Of a stretch of DNA of 64,000 bases, positions 1-8,431 are shown piece after piece. Position numbers and translations under genes: made by a program. The notes below the pieces were generated by a model that worked only from the letters and a program-made list of their open reading frames with translations, searched no databases and was not told the DNA's origin. This DNA is from Alphaproteobacteria bacterium. GTDB taxonomy: Bacteria > Pseudomonadota > Alphaproteobacteria > Micropepsales > Micropepsaceae. Location: the NCBI GenBank assembly GCA_947462105.1, contig CANHNJ010000002.1:96319-160318 (forward strand). The letters run 5' to 3'. The first letter of the stretch is position 1, and each line of letters begins with the position of its first letter.

Positions 1-722
1 GAATCATCGACGCCGCCCTGGGCATGGACATTGATCCGCGCCGAGGAGACGCCGGCATCGATCAGGATCTGGCGGATCGCCAGGGCGCGCTTGAGGGTGA
101 GACGGCGGGCATCCGAGCCCTTGTCGCCCTTGTTGCCGCCATAGGCCATCACTTCGACCCGCGACTGGGGCCGCCGCAGGGTGTCGTTCAGCTTCTGGGC
201 CAGCAGGCGGATATCGCCGATGGCGCCCTCGGCGGGGGAGTCGGCGTCCTTGGCGAACAGGATGACGCCCTGCTTGTCCAGGCCGTCGGTGCTGGCGGTG
301 GCGCGGGTTTCGGGCAGGGCAGGCTGCTGCGGGGCCATCGAGATGGTGGGCAGGTTGCCCAGGATGTTGCTGGTCGCGGGCGCTGGGGCCGGTGCGATGC
401 TGGCGACACGCGGCGGCGGGGCCGGTGGCGGTGTCACGGGGGCAGGGGCGGGCGCCGGGCGCGGCGCGGCAATACGCGGGGCGGCGCTGGCGAGGCGGAC
501 GGAACCACCCCGGATGGCGGGCGCTTCGGCGGGATGGCGCAGGCGCGGGACCACCCGCAGATACTGGCCGCCGGGATAGAGCAGCAATTCGCCGCCGCCC
601 GGACCGATCGGGTTGACCTGGATTTCAAGGCCGGAATTGACCGCCTGGGCCGGGGCGGGGGCCAGCGCCAGCGCGCTGGCAAGCGCCAGGCCCGGAAGGA
701 CGGCAAAAGAGGAAACGCGCAT
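1..722 (-). CDS. OmpA-family outer-membrane/periplasmic protein (3' end outside window)
   Basis: Read on the minus strand from ATG at 722; the C-terminus runs off the left edge after about 240 codons. The protein opens with a signal peptide (MRVSSFAVLPGLALASALAL, then an APAQA-type cleavage site). A Pro/Ala-rich linker follows at about residues 75-130. The last 100 residues look like an OmpA/Pal/MotB peptidoglycan-binding domain: VILFAKDADSPAEG, a Leu-rich helix, SRVEVMAYGG, SDARRLTLKRALAIRQ and ARINVHAQGG. OmpA-like domains bind diaminopimelate in peptidoglycan, so a wall-anchoring role is inferred. It lies 79 nt downstream of suhB on the same strand and may be the last gene of an efp-suhB transcript. 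Its full length is unknown. Confidence 0.8.
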   Translation of the reverse strand, partial: MRVSSFAVLPGLALASALALAPAPAQAVNSGLEIQVNPIGPGGGELLLYPGGQYLRVVPRLRHPAEAPAIRGGSVRLASAAPRIAAPRPAPAPAPVTPPPAPPPRVASIAPAPAPATSNILGNLPTISMAPQQPALPETRATASTDGLDKQGVILFAKDADSPAEGAIGDIRLLAQKLNDTLRRPQSRVEVMAYGGNKGDKGSDARRLTLKRALAIRQILIDAGVSSARINVHAQGGVDD

Positions 723-801
723 GAAAAACCGGGGCCCGCCAATCGACGCGGCGACCATAGCCCGGGGCCGGTTTCACCTCAACGGCTGCGTGGATTTGGC
801 C

Positions 802-1608
802 TCAGGCCGCGTCCTTGACCGCATTCTTGAGGGCCTTGAGCAGTTGCGGGTGCAAATGCTCGTTGGCGCAGACGATCTCGTCGCCCTGCAGGCCATCGGT
901 GCGGCCATGGAAGTCGCTGACGATGCCGCCGGCCTCGCGCACCAGCACGATGCCCGCCGCCGTATCCCAGATATTGATGCCATGCTCCCAGAAACCATCG
1001 ACGCGGCCCGCCGCCGTCCAGGCCAGGTCGAGCGCCGCCGAACCGAAGCGGCGGATGCCGCTGGTCGCCGCCATGATCGCGCCGGCCTCGGCCAGGGCGC
1101 GCGCCTGGCCGCCACGGCCGGCGAAGGGCAAGCCGGTGGCAAAGAGGCAGGGCGACATCTCGCGGCGGGCGGCGACGCGCAGCCGCTTGTCGTTCAGGAA
1201 GGCGCCCGAGCCCTTTTCGGCGGTGAACATCTCGTCGGTGACCGGGTTGAAGACCAGGCCCGAGACCAGCTGGCCTTCGCGTTCCAGCGCGATGGAAATC
1301 GCGAAGTGCGGGATGCCATGCAGGAAGTTGCTGGTGCCGTCGATGGGATCGATGATGAAGCGGTGGCTCTTGTCCTTGCCTTCGATGCCGCCGCCTTCCT
1401 CGCCCAGGAAGCCATAGCCGGGGCGGGCCTTGGTCAGCTCGTCGATCAGGATCTGTTCGGTGCGCTTGTCGGCATGGGTGACGAAGTCGCCGGGGCTCTT
1501 CTGCGAGATCTGGAGATTTTCCAGTTCGCCGAAATCGCGGATCAGCGGGCGCGCCGCCTTGCGGGCCGCGGCCATCATCACATTCATCGCGGGGGAATAA
1601 TACGCCAT
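802..1608 (-). CDS. suhB: inositol-1-monophosphatase family protein SuhB
   Basis: A 268-aa Mg2+-dependent sugar/inositol phosphatase of the IMPase superfamily. Family signatures are present: a metal-binding Glu in GFLGEEGGG (about residue 70), DPIDGTSNF (motif A, about 87-95) and WDTAAGIVLVREAGG (motif B, about 215-229). The length is normal for SuhB. In E. coli the homologue also acts as an RNA polymerase/Nus accessory factor in rRNA antitermination; whether that holds here cannot be told. The start lies 2 nt after the efp stop codon, so the two are almost certainly cotranscribed. Confidence 0.93.
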   Translation of the reverse strand: MAYYSPAMNVMMAAARKAARPLIRDFGELENLQISQKSPGDFVTHADKRTEQILIDELTKARPGYGFLGEEGGGIEGKDKSHRFIIDPIDGTSNFLHGIPHFAISIALEREGQLVSGLVFNPVTDEMFTAEKGSGAFLNDKRLRVAARREMSPCLFATGLPFAGRGGQARALAEAGAIMAATSGIRRFGSAALDLAWTAAGRVDGFWEHGINIWDTAAGIVLVREAGGIVSDFHGRTDGLQGDEIVCANEHLHPQLLKALKNAVKDAA

Positions 1609-1610
1609 GA

Positions 1611-2180
1611 TCAGTCAGCCCTGCGCAGGTAGGAACCATCTTCGGTGGCGACGACGATCTTCTCGCCGGCCTCGATGAAGGGCGGGACCTGGATCTTCAT
1701 GCCATTCTCCAGCACCGCGCTCTTGTAGGACGGTGCGGCGGTGCCGCCGCGCATCACCGGGTCGGCCTCGGTCACGGTCAACACGACATTGACCGGCAGC
1801 TTGATGCCGATGGGCGTGCTTTCATACATGTGCACCAGCGTCTTCATCCCGTCCTGCAGGAAGCGCGCCTGGTCTTCGCCGACGAAATCAATCGCCAGCT
1901 CGATCTGCTCATAGCTCTCCATATCCATGAAGGTGAGCATGTCGCCGGCGGCGAAGAGGAACTGGAAGTCCTTCTTGTCGAGATAGGCTTCGTCCACCGC
2001 TTCGTCGGAGCGGAAGCGCTGGTTCAGCTTGGTGCCGGTGGTGACGTTCTTGAGCTCGACCTGGTTGTAGGCGCCGCCCTTGCCGGGCTTCACCTTGACG
2101 GTCTTCACCGCGATCCACAGACCGCCTTCATAGTTGATCAGCACGCCGGGGCTGATTTCGTTGCCGGTAATCTTGGCCAT
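1611..2180 (-). CDS. efp: translation elongation factor P
   Basis: A 189-aa EF-P that relieves ribosome stalling at polyproline stretches. The start [12 protein letters not shown] at 2180 fits the family; the reading frame stays open further upstream but that part is not conserved. KOW-like domain I carries the tip loop KPGKGGA, whose Lys (about residue 35) is the usual site of beta-lysylation. OB domains II and III follow, with the C-terminal signature [16 protein letters not shown]. It is first in the efp-suhB pair. No epmA/epmB modification genes are visible nearby. This proteome has many Pro-rich linkers (Pal, TolA, MreC, OmpA), which is consistent with a need for EF-P. Confidence 0.97.
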   Translation of the reverse strand: MAKITGNEISPGVLINYEGGLWIAVKTVKVKPGKGGAYNQVELKNVTTGTKLNQRFRSDEAVDEAYLDKKDFQFLFAAGDMLTFMDMESYEQIELAIDFVGEDQARFLQDGMKTLVHMYESTPIGIKLPVNVVLTVTEADPVMRGGTAAPSYKSAVLENGMKIQVPPFIEAGEKIVVATEDGSYLRRAD

Positions 2181-2632
2181 GGGGGCGGGCTTGCCTCTAT
2201 GTTGGAGTGCGGCCCACGCCGAAAAGACGGCGGCCGCGTTGGTGAAGGTCACAGGTTCAAAGAGCGGGCGGAGATCTAGCAGCCTGCGCGGGCAAAGGCC
2301 AGCACGGCGGATTTTCCGCTTTGCCCCGGCAGAAAGCGCCGCTTTTTCCGCAAATTTGACCCCAATTGCGCCATCGGAATCTGGCATTTCGTTAAGGGCG
2401 GCTGGCTAGGGTCAGGCGCGAATTGAAGGCCTCAGATGACATTGCAGAGCGCGCAACAATGCCGCACGTGCGCAGGTAACATTTCCAGAACGGAAAGCCG
2501 CATCGAGTCGTGATGATGACGCCACTCACGCAAGGGAATTTTTTCTGCAGGTATCATTGTCTCCACCATGATTTTTCGCTAAGCGCCGTCCCACGTTGGT
2601 CACAAAGGCCAATGCCATGAGCACAACAAAGT
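2181..2632. other. intergenic region between efp and a lipoprotein gene
   Basis: About 450 nt with no credible gene. It must carry the leftward efp promoter and the rightward promoter of the small lipoprotein. It is less GC-rich than its surroundings near 2520-2630, where T-rich patches occur, but I could not assign -35/-10 boxes with confidence. The long open frame continuing upstream of efp into this region has no family-like sequence and is taken as chance. Confidence 0.5.
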
Positions 2633-2923
2633 ATGAACAGATATACGCCGTTATTTTTTCTGGCCTTACTTACGCTTTCCGCCTGTTCCGCGATGAACGG
2701 ATTGCTCAGTTTCGCGGACCCGCCTGCGGATGATGCCATGACCGCCGCCGCTGCGAATGTACCCGTCGCTGTGGCTGCCCCTTCTGGCGACGATGCCTGG
2801 TGCCAGCGTGTCGCTGCCAGTGAACGTGCCCGCGTGCAGGAATCCGGCTTCGATGCAGCGACGCTCGACCGCATGACGGTGCGGAGCTACCAGCAGTGCC
2901 GCACCCTGTCGGCGTCGAAATAA
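2633..2923 (+). CDS. small predicted outer-membrane lipoprotein, unknown function
   Basis: A 96-aa protein with a clear lipoprotein signal: N-terminal Arg, hydrophobic core FFLALLTL, and lipobox LSAC with the lipidated Cys at residue 18. The mature part is short, Ala/Asp-rich, and contains two further Cys residues in AWCQRVAAS and SYQQCRTLS that could pair. I do not recognise a family. Its stop codon (2921-2923) directly abuts the stop codon of the convergent thiE gene, so there is no room for a terminator between them. It is a stand-alone transcription unit. Confidence 0.75.
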   Translation: MNRYTPLFFLALLTLSACSAMNGLLSFADPPADDAMTAAAANVPVAVAAPSGDDAWCQRVAASERARVQESGFDAATLDRMTVRSYQQCRTLSASK

Positions 2924-3538
2924 TCAGAACAGCGCGTTGAACGCCTTCACGGCGGCTTGCGGGCCGTCGGCATGCTCCCACACGCCGGCGGCGACGGCGA
3001 GGAAGTCGGCGCCCGCTTCCACCAGCGCAGGGGCATTGGCGACCGTGATGCCGCCAATGGCGACGCACGGCACCACCATCATCTGGCTCCACCATTGCAG
3101 CAATTCGATCTCGGCGCGGCTCTTGGGCTCCTTGGTCTGGGTCGGGAAGAAGGCGCCGAAGGCGACATAGTCTGCGCCCGCTTCGCCCGCTTCCATGGCC
3201 AGGTGACGGCTGTCATGGCAGGTGACGCCGACAATGCCATTGGGCAACGCCGCGCGCGCTTCGGCATAGGACGCGTCGTCTTGCCCGACATGGACGCCGT
3301 CGCAGCCCAGCTCGGCAGCAAGGTCCGGCCGGTCGTTGATGATGAAGGCAGCGCCCGCGCCCTGCACGACAGGACGCAGGATGTCGGTGGCGCGGCGGAT
3401 CTCGTCGTCGCTGATGTCCTTCAGCCGCAACTGGAAGGAGGCGACGTCGCCGCCCTTCAACGTGTCCTTGAGCACGCCCGCAAAGTCTGTGGGCGCGATG
3501 CGCGGCGGCGAGATCAGATACAGGCGGCAATCAGACAT
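2924..3538 (-). CDS. thiE: thiamine-phosphate synthase
   Basis: A 204-aa TIM-barrel enzyme that joins HMP pyrophosphate and thiazole phosphate into thiamine phosphate. ThiE hallmarks are visible: FQLRLKD at strand 2, INDRPDLAAELGCDGVHVGQDD (Asp residues for Mg2+ and pyrophosphate), VGVTCHDS, ADYVAFGAFFPTQTK and AIGGITVANAP near the end. In this position the family often has G-x-S-x-H/T; here the strand reads GVTCHDS. The length is normal. The gene lies downstream of fba but is separated from it by a terminator hairpin and a repeat. thiD occurs separately at 29.6 kb. I saw no TPP riboswitch upstream. Confidence 0.93.
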   Translation of the reverse strand: MSDCRLYLISPPRIAPTDFAGVLKDTLKGGDVASFQLRLKDISDDEIRRATDILRPVVQGAGAAFIINDRPDLAAELGCDGVHVGQDDASYAEARAALPNGIVGVTCHDSRHLAMEAGEAGADYVAFGAFFPTQTKEPKSRAEIELLQWWSQMMVVPCVAIGGITVANAPALVEAGADFLAVAAGVWEHADGPQAAVKAFNALF

Positions 3539-3551
3539 GCAGGCATTATCT

Positions 3552-3584
3552 CAAAAAGAAGGGGCGGAGGAAAACCTCCGCCCC
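3552..3584 (-). terminator. intrinsic terminator of the gap-pgk-fba operon
   Basis: A perfect 10-bp stem, GGGGCGGAGG / CCTCCGCCCC with an AAAA loop (3561-3584). On the minus strand it is followed by a T-rich run (TTCTTTTTGAG), the expected layout for leftward transcription out of fba. It lies between the fba stop and the thiE start, so it should largely insulate thiE. Confidence 0.8.
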
Positions 3585-3607
3585 AATCTCTAGCAGCTTG
3601 GCCGTGC

Positions 3608-3705
3608 CCCGCCTCCCCTTTTTGCGCGAAGCGCAATGGAAAGGGGAGGTGCCCGTAGCTGGCGAGGCGAAGCCGATTAAGCCAGCGAAGGGCGGAGGGG
3701 TTTAA
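3608..3705 (-). repeat. dispersed intergenic repeat, copy A
   Basis: About 98 bp. Read on the minus strand it matches 8243-8345 almost throughout, with a few substitutions and a 4-nt length difference. Shared blocks include CTTCGCTGGCTTAATCG, GCCAGCTACGG, GCACCTCCCC and GCGCTTCGCGC, then GGGGAGGCGGGGC. The right half is a hairpin (CTCCCC...GGGGAG around a GCGC-TTC-GCGC tip). It sits between the fba stop codon and the terminator. Confidence 0.8.
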
Positions 3706-3706
3706 A

Positions 3707-4729
3707 TCAAGCGGCCTTGTCGTCCGACTTGTTCCACTTGCCGAGCGCGGCGTTGAAGTTCATCAGCGCGCGATGGGCGAAAGCGGCCTTGCCGGCTTCG
3801 ATCTGGTCGGCCTTGCCGCCCCAGGCCTTTTGCGGTGCGGCCTGCAGGGCGCGGCCATAGGAGAAGGTCAGCGGCCACGGATTGCCGCCGAGCTTGTTCA
3901 TGGCATCGAGATGCGCGGTGGAATCGAGGTCCGACTGGCCGCCCGAGAGGAAGGCGACGCCCGGCACCGCCGACGGCGTGGTCCGGCGCAGCACGCGCAG
4001 GGTGCGCTCGGCGACTTCCGCCACGCTGGCCTGCTTGGCGCTCTTCTTGCCCGCCACGATCATGTTGGGCTTGAGGATGATGCCTTCCAGCTCGACCTTG
4101 GCGAGGAAGAGTTCGTGGAAGAACTCGTGATGCACGAAGGTGGTGACTTCCTCGTTGCGGGCGGCGTCATGGGCGCCGTCCATCAGCACTTCCGGCTCGA
4201 TGATTGGCACGATGCCGTTTTCCTGCGCCAGCGCGGCGTAACGCGCCATCGCCTGGGCGTTGGCATGGACGCCGGCATAGGTGGGGATGCCATCGGCAAT
4301 GTCGATCACCGCGCGCCACTTGGCGAAGCGGGCGCCCAGCTTGTGATATTCCTGGAAGCGCTCGCGCAGGCCGTCCAGGCCCTGCGTGATCACTTCGCCG
4401 GGGAAGCCGGGAAGGGCGACGGGGCCGGTATCGACCTTGATGCCCGGCACGGCGCCGGCGGCCTGGATCAGCGACACCAGCGTGCTGCCGTCTGCGGCCT
4501 TCTGGCGGATGGTCTCATCATAGAGGATGACGCCGGAGATGTGGTTCTTCATCGCCACATCGGTGCGGAACATGAACTCGCGATAGGTGCGGCGATTATC
4601 CTCGGTGTTCTCGGTCATGATGTCGGCAAAGCGCTTGCCGATGGTGTTGTTGGATTCGTCGGCGGCGAGCAGGCCCTTGCCAGGCTCAACCATCTGCTTC
4701 GCGATCTTGTTCAGTTCTTCCAGATTCAT
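3707..4729 (-). CDS. fba: fructose-bisphosphate aldolase, class I
   Basis: A 340-aa Schiff-base aldolase cleaving fructose-1,6-bisphosphate in glycolysis/gluconeogenesis. Start at 4729 (MNLEELNKIAKQM) has a good GGGAGAG ribosome-binding site; the frame stays open further upstream within pgk but that part is not homologous. Class I features: GKGLLAADES (about 18-27), FAKWRAV (Lys137), IIEPE (176-180) and the Schiff-base Lys220 in GIILKPNM. No metal-dependent class II motifs are present. It is the last gene of gap-orf97-pgk-fba, 25 nt after pgk. Confidence 0.96.
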   Translation of the reverse strand: MNLEELNKIAKQMVEPGKGLLAADESNNTIGKRFADIMTENTEDNRRTYREFMFRTDVAMKNHISGVILYDETIRQKAADGSTLVSLIQAAGAVPGIKVDTGPVALPGFPGEVITQGLDGLRERFQEYHKLGARFAKWRAVIDIADGIPTYAGVHANAQAMARYAALAQENGIVPIIEPEVLMDGAHDAARNEEVTTFVHHEFFHELFLAKVELEGIILKPNMIVAGKKSAKQASVAEVAERTLRVLRRTTPSAVPGVAFLSGGQSDLDSTAHLDAMNKLGGNPWPLTFSYGRALQAAPQKAWGGKADQIEAGKAAFAHRALMNFNAALGKWNKSDDKAA

Positions 4730-4754
4730 AACCAGTCTCTCCCTTGAGCTTTTT

Positions 4755-5951
4755 TCAGGACGTCTTGAGTGCTTCGACGCCCGGCAATTCTTTTCCTTCA
4801 AGCCATTCCAGGAACGCGCCACCTGCCGTGGAAACGTAGGTGAAATCGTTTTCAACCCCGGAATGGGCCAAGGCCGCGACCGTATCGCCACCGCCCGCCA
4901 CAGACAACAAATTCCCGGCCCTGGTCGCTGCGGCAACCGCCCGCGCCGCCGCCACGGTCCCGGCGTCGAAGGGGGGGGTCTCGAAGGCCCCGAACGGGCC
5001 ATTCCAGACCAGGGTGCGGCTCGCGGCCAGGTGGGCCTGGAAGGCCTGGATGGTCGCGGGCCCCACATCCAGGGCCATTTCGTCGGCCCCGATCTGGTCC
5101 ACGGCGCAGGTCCGGCTCGCCGCCCCGGCCTTGAATTCCTTGGCCACCACAACGTCCACGGGCAGCAGGATGGTGACGCCAGCGGCCTTGGCCGCCGCCA
5201 TCACCTTGCGGGCGGTCTCCAGCAGATCGGGCTCGTGCAGCGACTTGCCGACGGACAGGCCCTGGGCGGCCAGGAAGGTATTGGCCATGGCGCCGCCGAT
5301 CACCAGCGTATCGACCTTGGCGACCAGGTTCTGCAGCAGGTCGAGCTTGGATGAGACCTTGGCGCCGCCCACCACCGCCAGCAGCGGACGTTCCGGGTTG
5401 GCCAGCGCCCGGGACAGATGTTCCAGCTCGGCCTGCATCGAGCGGCCGGCCACCGAGGGCAGGTGTCGCGCCACGCCTTCGGTGCTGGCATGGGCGCGAT
5501 GGGCCGACGAGAAGGCATCGTTGACGAACAGATCGCCCAGCGCGGCAAGCTGCCTGGCGAAACTGTCGTCGTTCTTTTCTTCTTCGGCGTGAAAGCGGGT
5601 GTTTTCCAGCAGCGCCACTTCGCCATCCTGCAGGGCGGCGATCACGCGCTTGGCACTCTCGCCCACCGTGTCGGTGGCGAAAGCGACGGCGCGGCCAATA
5701 TGGGCCGCCAGCGGGGCCGCCACCGGCTGCAGCGACATGGACGGCACCACCTTGCCCTTGGGGCGGTCGAAATGGCTGAGCACGATGACGCGGGCGCCCT
5801 TTTCGGCCAGCTCGCCGATGGTTGGCGCCTGGCGTTCGATGCGGGTGGCATCAGTGACCTTGCCATCGGCCATCGGCACGTTGAGATCGGCGCGCACGAG
5901 CACGCGCTTGCCCTTCACATCCAGGCCATCGAGATTGTGGAAGCTGCTCAT
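4755..5951 (-). CDS. pgk: phosphoglycerate kinase
   Basis: A 398-aa two-domain kinase transferring phosphate between 1,3-bisphosphoglycerate and ADP. Start at 5951 ([18 protein letters not shown]); the frame is open upstream but that region belongs to the 97-aa gene. Signatures: VRADLNVPM (about 19-27), [29 protein letters not shown], and the C-terminal nucleotide loop [12 protein letters not shown]. The start ATG overlaps the stop of the upstream 97-aa gene (ATGA), indicating translational coupling. Length and order are typical. Confidence 0.97.
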   Translation of the reverse strand: MSSFHNLDGLDVKGKRVLVRADLNVPMADGKVTDATRIERQAPTIGELAEKGARVIVLSHFDRPKGKVVPSMSLQPVAAPLAAHIGRAVAFATDTVGESAKRVIAALQDGEVALLENTRFHAEEEKNDDSFARQLAALGDLFVNDAFSSAHRAHASTEGVARHLPSVAGRSMQAELEHLSRALANPERPLLAVVGGAKVSSKLDLLQNLVAKVDTLVIGGAMANTFLAAQGLSVGKSLHEPDLLETARKVMAAAKAAGVTILLPVDVVVAKEFKAGAASRTCAVDQIGADEMALDVGPATIQAFQAHLAASRTLVWNGPFGAFETPPFDAGTVAAARAVAAATRAGNLLSVAGGGDTVAALAHSGVENDFTYVSTAGGAFLEWLEGKELPGVEALKTS

Positions 5952-6241
5952 ATCACCATCCCGACAATAACCGAGGCCGCCCACGCCGCCCCGAACAGCA
6001 CGAAATTGAGCCCGGCATTGCGCCCGATCAGTTGCAGGTTCGGCTTGAACATCGCCTTGGCATACTGGCTGTTGGCGACGCCGATGGCCTTCTGGTGCTT
6101 GGCGATTGCCGCCGTGGCGCCAAAGGCGAAGCCCGCCCACGCCGCGATCGGCACCAGCAGCCACAGGGGATTGTGCAACCAGCCGAAGAACACGCTGCCC
6201 GCCCAGTTGGCGTAGATCAGCGCCAACTGCAGGCCGCGCAT
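5948..6241 (-). CDS. small two-helix membrane protein between gap and pgk, unknown function
   Basis: A 97-aa protein starting [20 protein letters not shown]. Two hydrophobic stretches, about residues 18-43 ([20 protein letters not shown]) and 76-97 ([19 protein letters not shown]), flank a basic loop ([19 protein letters not shown]); an inner-membrane location is inferred. I do not recognise the family. The start shares one base with the gap stop (TGATG), and the stop overlaps the pgk start (ATGA). It is therefore locked into the glycolytic operon and probably translated at a fixed ratio to both enzymes. Confidence 0.8.
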   Translation of the reverse strand: MRGLQLALIYANWAGSVFFGWLHNPLWLLVPIAAWAGFAFGATAAIAKHQKAIGVANSQYAKAMFKPNLQLIGRNAGLNFVLFGAAWAASVIVGMVI

Positions 6242-7248
6242 CAGAGCAGCTTGCCCATGGCGATGGCGGTGTCGGCCATGCGGTTGGAGAAGCCCCACTC
6301 ATTGTCGTACCAGCTCATGACGCTGACGAAAGTGCCGTCCATCACCTTGGTCTGGTCGAGCGCGAAGCTGGACGAAGCCGGGTTGTGGTTGAAGTCCGAC
6401 GAGACCAGCTTTTCGCTCACCACTTCCAGGATGCCCTTGAGATTGCCCAGGGCGGCGCCCTTGATGGCGTCGTTGATCTCCTGCACCGAGGTGGCGCGCT
6501 TGGCGATGAACTTCAGATCGACCAGCGAAACATTCGGAGTCGGCACGCGCACCGAGATGCCGTCGAGGCGGCCCGCCAGTTCCGGCAGCACCAGGCCGAC
6601 GGCCTTGGCGGCGCCGGTGGAGGTCGGGATCATCGACAATGCGGCGGCGCGGGCGCGGTAGAGATCCTTGTGCATCGTGTCCAGCGTCGGCTGGTCGCCG
6701 GTATAGGAATGGATGGTCGTCATCATGCCCTTGTCGATGCCGACGGCGTCGTGCAGCACCTTGGCGACGGGCGCCAGGCAGTTGGTGGTGCAGGAGGCGT
6801 TGGACACAACGACATCGTCCTTGGTCAGGGTGTCGTGGTTGACGCCATAGACGATGGTGCGGTCGGCGCTGTCGCAGGGCGCGCTGACCAGCACGCGCCG
6901 GGCGCCGGCTTCCAGGTGCGCGATGGCCTTGTCCTTGGCGGTGAACAGGCCGGTGCATTCCAGGGCGATATCGACGCCCAGATCCTTGTGCGGCAGTTCG
7001 GCGGGGTTGCGGATCGCCGTCACCTTCATGCGGTGGCCCGCTGCAGTGACGATGTCGCCTTCCACCGTCACGGTGGCGGGGAAGCGGCCATGGACGCTGT
7101 CGTAGCGCAGCAGGTGGGCGTTGGTTTCGACCGGGCCCAGATCGTTGATCGCCACAACCTCGATGTCGCGGCGGCCGGATTCGACGATCGCCCGCAGCAC
7201 CAGGCGCCCGATGCGGCCAAAGCCGTTGATTGCAACACGAAGGGCCAT
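6241..7248 (-). CDS. gap: glyceraldehyde-3-phosphate dehydrogenase, type I
   Basis: A 335-aa NAD-dependent dehydrogenase. Start at 7248 ([15 protein letters not shown]) with an AGGAGAT ribosome-binding site 6-7 nt upstream; an in-frame ATG at 7302 is rejected because the Rossmann strand begins at residue 3. Motifs: NGFGRIGR dinucleotide loop (8-15), Asp36 in AINDLG favouring NAD, catalytic Cys153 in [12 protein letters not shown], and the C-terminal [12 protein letters not shown]. It is the first gene of the glycolytic operon; its promoter must lie in 7249-7408, shared with the divergent zapA group. That spacer contains a short inverted repeat, TTCCG-TCA-CGGAA, which could be an operator but is unassigned. 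Confidence 0.97.
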   Translation of the reverse strand: MALRVAINGFGRIGRLVLRAIVESGRRDIEVVAINDLGPVETNAHLLRYDSVHGRFPATVTVEGDIVTAAGHRMKVTAIRNPAELPHKDLGVDIALECTGLFTAKDKAIAHLEAGARRVLVSAPCDSADRTIVYGVNHDTLTKDDVVVSNASCTTNCLAPVAKVLHDAVGIDKGMMTTIHSYTGDQPTLDTMHKDLYRARAAALSMIPTSTGAAKAVGLVLPELAGRLDGISVRVPTPNVSLVDLKFIAKRATSVQEINDAIKGAALGNLKGILEVVSEKLVSSDFNHNPASSSFALDQTKVMDGTFVSVMSWYDNEWGFSNRMADTAIAMGKLL

Positions 7249-7408
7249 GGCCTGATCTCCTTGCGCGGCCCGTTGGCCACCTGTTTTGGAAAATTCCGTC
7301 ACGGAACTAAGAGGGGCCTCTGCCCCCCGTCAAGGCTGTTTTCGCGGGTTTTGTTGCCCAAAATACGGCGGGGGCCTAAGGTCTGGCGGAATCAGCGGGA
7401 GATACCGG

Positions 7409-7675
7409 ATGAGCCGCCTGGAACTGGCCGCTGACCGGCTGAAAACAGCCCTACAAGCCCTGGAAGGCAAGACCGCCGGGCACGCCGACGCATCCGCCGA
7501 TGTGGCTAAGTTGCAGGGCCGGGTTGCAGATTTGGAAGCCGAGCGCGAACGTTTGCTGGCGCAGGTGGCGGCGCTGGAGGAAGAAAACGAGGCGCTTTCG
7601 GGCGTCACCGAGGACGTCGAAGGGCGCCTTGATGGCGCCATCGGCGAGATTCGCGCCGCGCTGGCGCGTACGTAA
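7409..7675 (+). CDS. short coiled-coil protein upstream of zapA (DUF4164-like)
   Basis: An 88-aa, almost wholly helical protein. MSRLELAADRLKTALQALE opens it, a heptad-rich segment (LQGRVADLEAERERLLAQVA, about 32-55) follows, and it ends in an amphipathic helix. Start chosen at 7409 behind GCGGGAGA; the open frame upstream overlaps the gap promoter region and is not conserved-looking. Alphaproteobacteria commonly carry a small coiled-coil gene of DUF4164 type just before zapA, so a divisome-accessory or ZapB-like role is inferred from context only. It lies 15 nt before zapA. Confidence 0.75.
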   Translation: MSRLELAADRLKTALQALEGKTAGHADASADVAKLQGRVADLEAERERLLAQVAALEEENEALSGVTEDVEGRLDGAIGEIRAALART

Positions 7676-7690
7676 TTCAGGGAGAACGTG

Positions 7691-8047
7691 ATGCCGCTGG
7701 TAAATGTCATGGTCAACGGCAAGGCCTATACGCTGGGCTGTGGCGAGGGCGAGGAAGCCCATCTCAAGGAACTGGCGGCGCTGGTCGATGTGAAGGTGCG
7801 CGAGGCGCAGAGCATGGTGGGCAGCCAGGCCAGCGACACCAAGCTGCTGCTGACGGCGGCGCTGCTGCTGGCGGACGAGCATCACGAGGCGCTGGAAAAG
7901 CTGGGCACCTCCACCGAAACGGCGGGAACCCTGCAGGGTGAGCGCGTTTTGCTCGCCGAAAAAGCCAATGCCGCCGAAAGCATTGCCGCCGACGCGCTGG
8001 AAGCCGCGGCCGCGCGGGTCGAGGCCATTGCCGCGCGCATGGCGTGA
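7691..8047 (+). CDS. zapA: cell division protein ZapA
   Basis: A 118-aa FtsZ-ring stabiliser. MPLVNVMVNGKAYTLGCGEG at the N-terminus is the ZapA head domain (VxVNGKxYxxxCxxGEE). Then comes the HLKELAALVDVKVREAQ helix and a long C-terminal coiled coil. An in-frame GTG at 7688 exists, but the ATG at 7691 has better spacing to GGGAGA. It is cotranscribed with the preceding coiled-coil gene and followed directly by the candidate 6S RNA, as in many proteobacteria. Confidence 0.9.
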   Translation: MPLVNVMVNGKAYTLGCGEGEEAHLKELAALVDVKVREAQSMVGSQASDTKLLLTAALLLADEHHEALEKLGTSTETAGTLQGERVLLAEKANAAESIAADALEAAAARVEAIAARMA

Positions 8048-8057
8048 GCCTACATTA

Positions 8058-8230
8058 AGGGCGGACGGTTCCTGCCTCGCGTCGTCAGGTTGCGATGCCC
8101 AGGGGCCTTAATTGTACTCATCGGGAGCTGTCCCTGGTCTGGACCCTGGTCCTAATCACACGGCGCCCACCTGCACTTGCAGGCCCATGAGATCCAATAC
8201 CAACGCCGAGCGCGGTGCCGTCCACTTTAA
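8058..8230 (+). ncRNA. ssrS: candidate 6S RNA
   Basis: The stretch between zapA and fau is the conserved location of 6S RNA in proteobacteria. It has no ORF but shows structure expected of 6S RNA. A terminal helix pairs GGACGG (8063-8068) with CCGTCC (8218-8223), extended outward by AAG/CTT. Internal helices include CCAGGG (about 8099-8104) with CCCTGG (8132-8137), and a 3'-side hairpin CCTGC-ACTT-GCAGG (8170-8183). Length about 170 nt. The call rests on synteny plus hand folding; boundaries are approximate. 6S RNA sequesters the housekeeping RNA polymerase in stationary phase. Confidence 0.65.
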
Positions 8231-8242
8231 CTTCTTTCTTGT

Positions 8243-8345
8243 TTAACCCCCTCCGGCCTTCGCTGGCTTAATCGCCGCTACGCGGCTTGCCAGCTACGGC
8301 CACCTCCCCCTTTGAATGCGCTTCGCGCATAAGGGGGAGGCGGGG
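8243..8345 (+). repeat. dispersed intergenic repeat, copy B
   Basis: About 103 bp, in plus orientation, matching copy A (3608-3705, minus) along its length. Left half: TTAACCCCCTCCGG, CTTCGCTGGCTTAATCG, GCCAGCTACGG. Right half is a hairpin: CCTCCCCC then a GCGCTTCGCGC tip then GGGGGAGG. A second hairpin, GCCGCGC...GCGCGGC (8366-8388), follows, and a GAGATTG block (8391-8397) is shared with the flank of copy A. The repeat separates the 6S RNA from fau. Confidence 0.8.
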
Positions 8346-8431
8346 CTTTGCCCTAGCGGAGCGTCGCCGCGCGGCTTTGCTGCGCGGCTCGAGATTGTAA
8401 GCAAATCTGCTAATCTGCCGTCGTTCGACTC

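Noticed and set aside
3539..3706. TPP riboswitch upstream of thiE, and also upstream of thiD at 29603-29630
   Set aside because: No CTGAGA-type THI-box element or room for the fold; the thiE upstream region is filled by a terminator and a repeat.
7286..7408. N-terminal extension of the coiled-coil gene upstream of zapA
   Set aside because: The extra 41 codons lie in the gap promoter region, are Cys/Gly/Arg-rich and unlike the rest; ATG 7409 has its own RBS.
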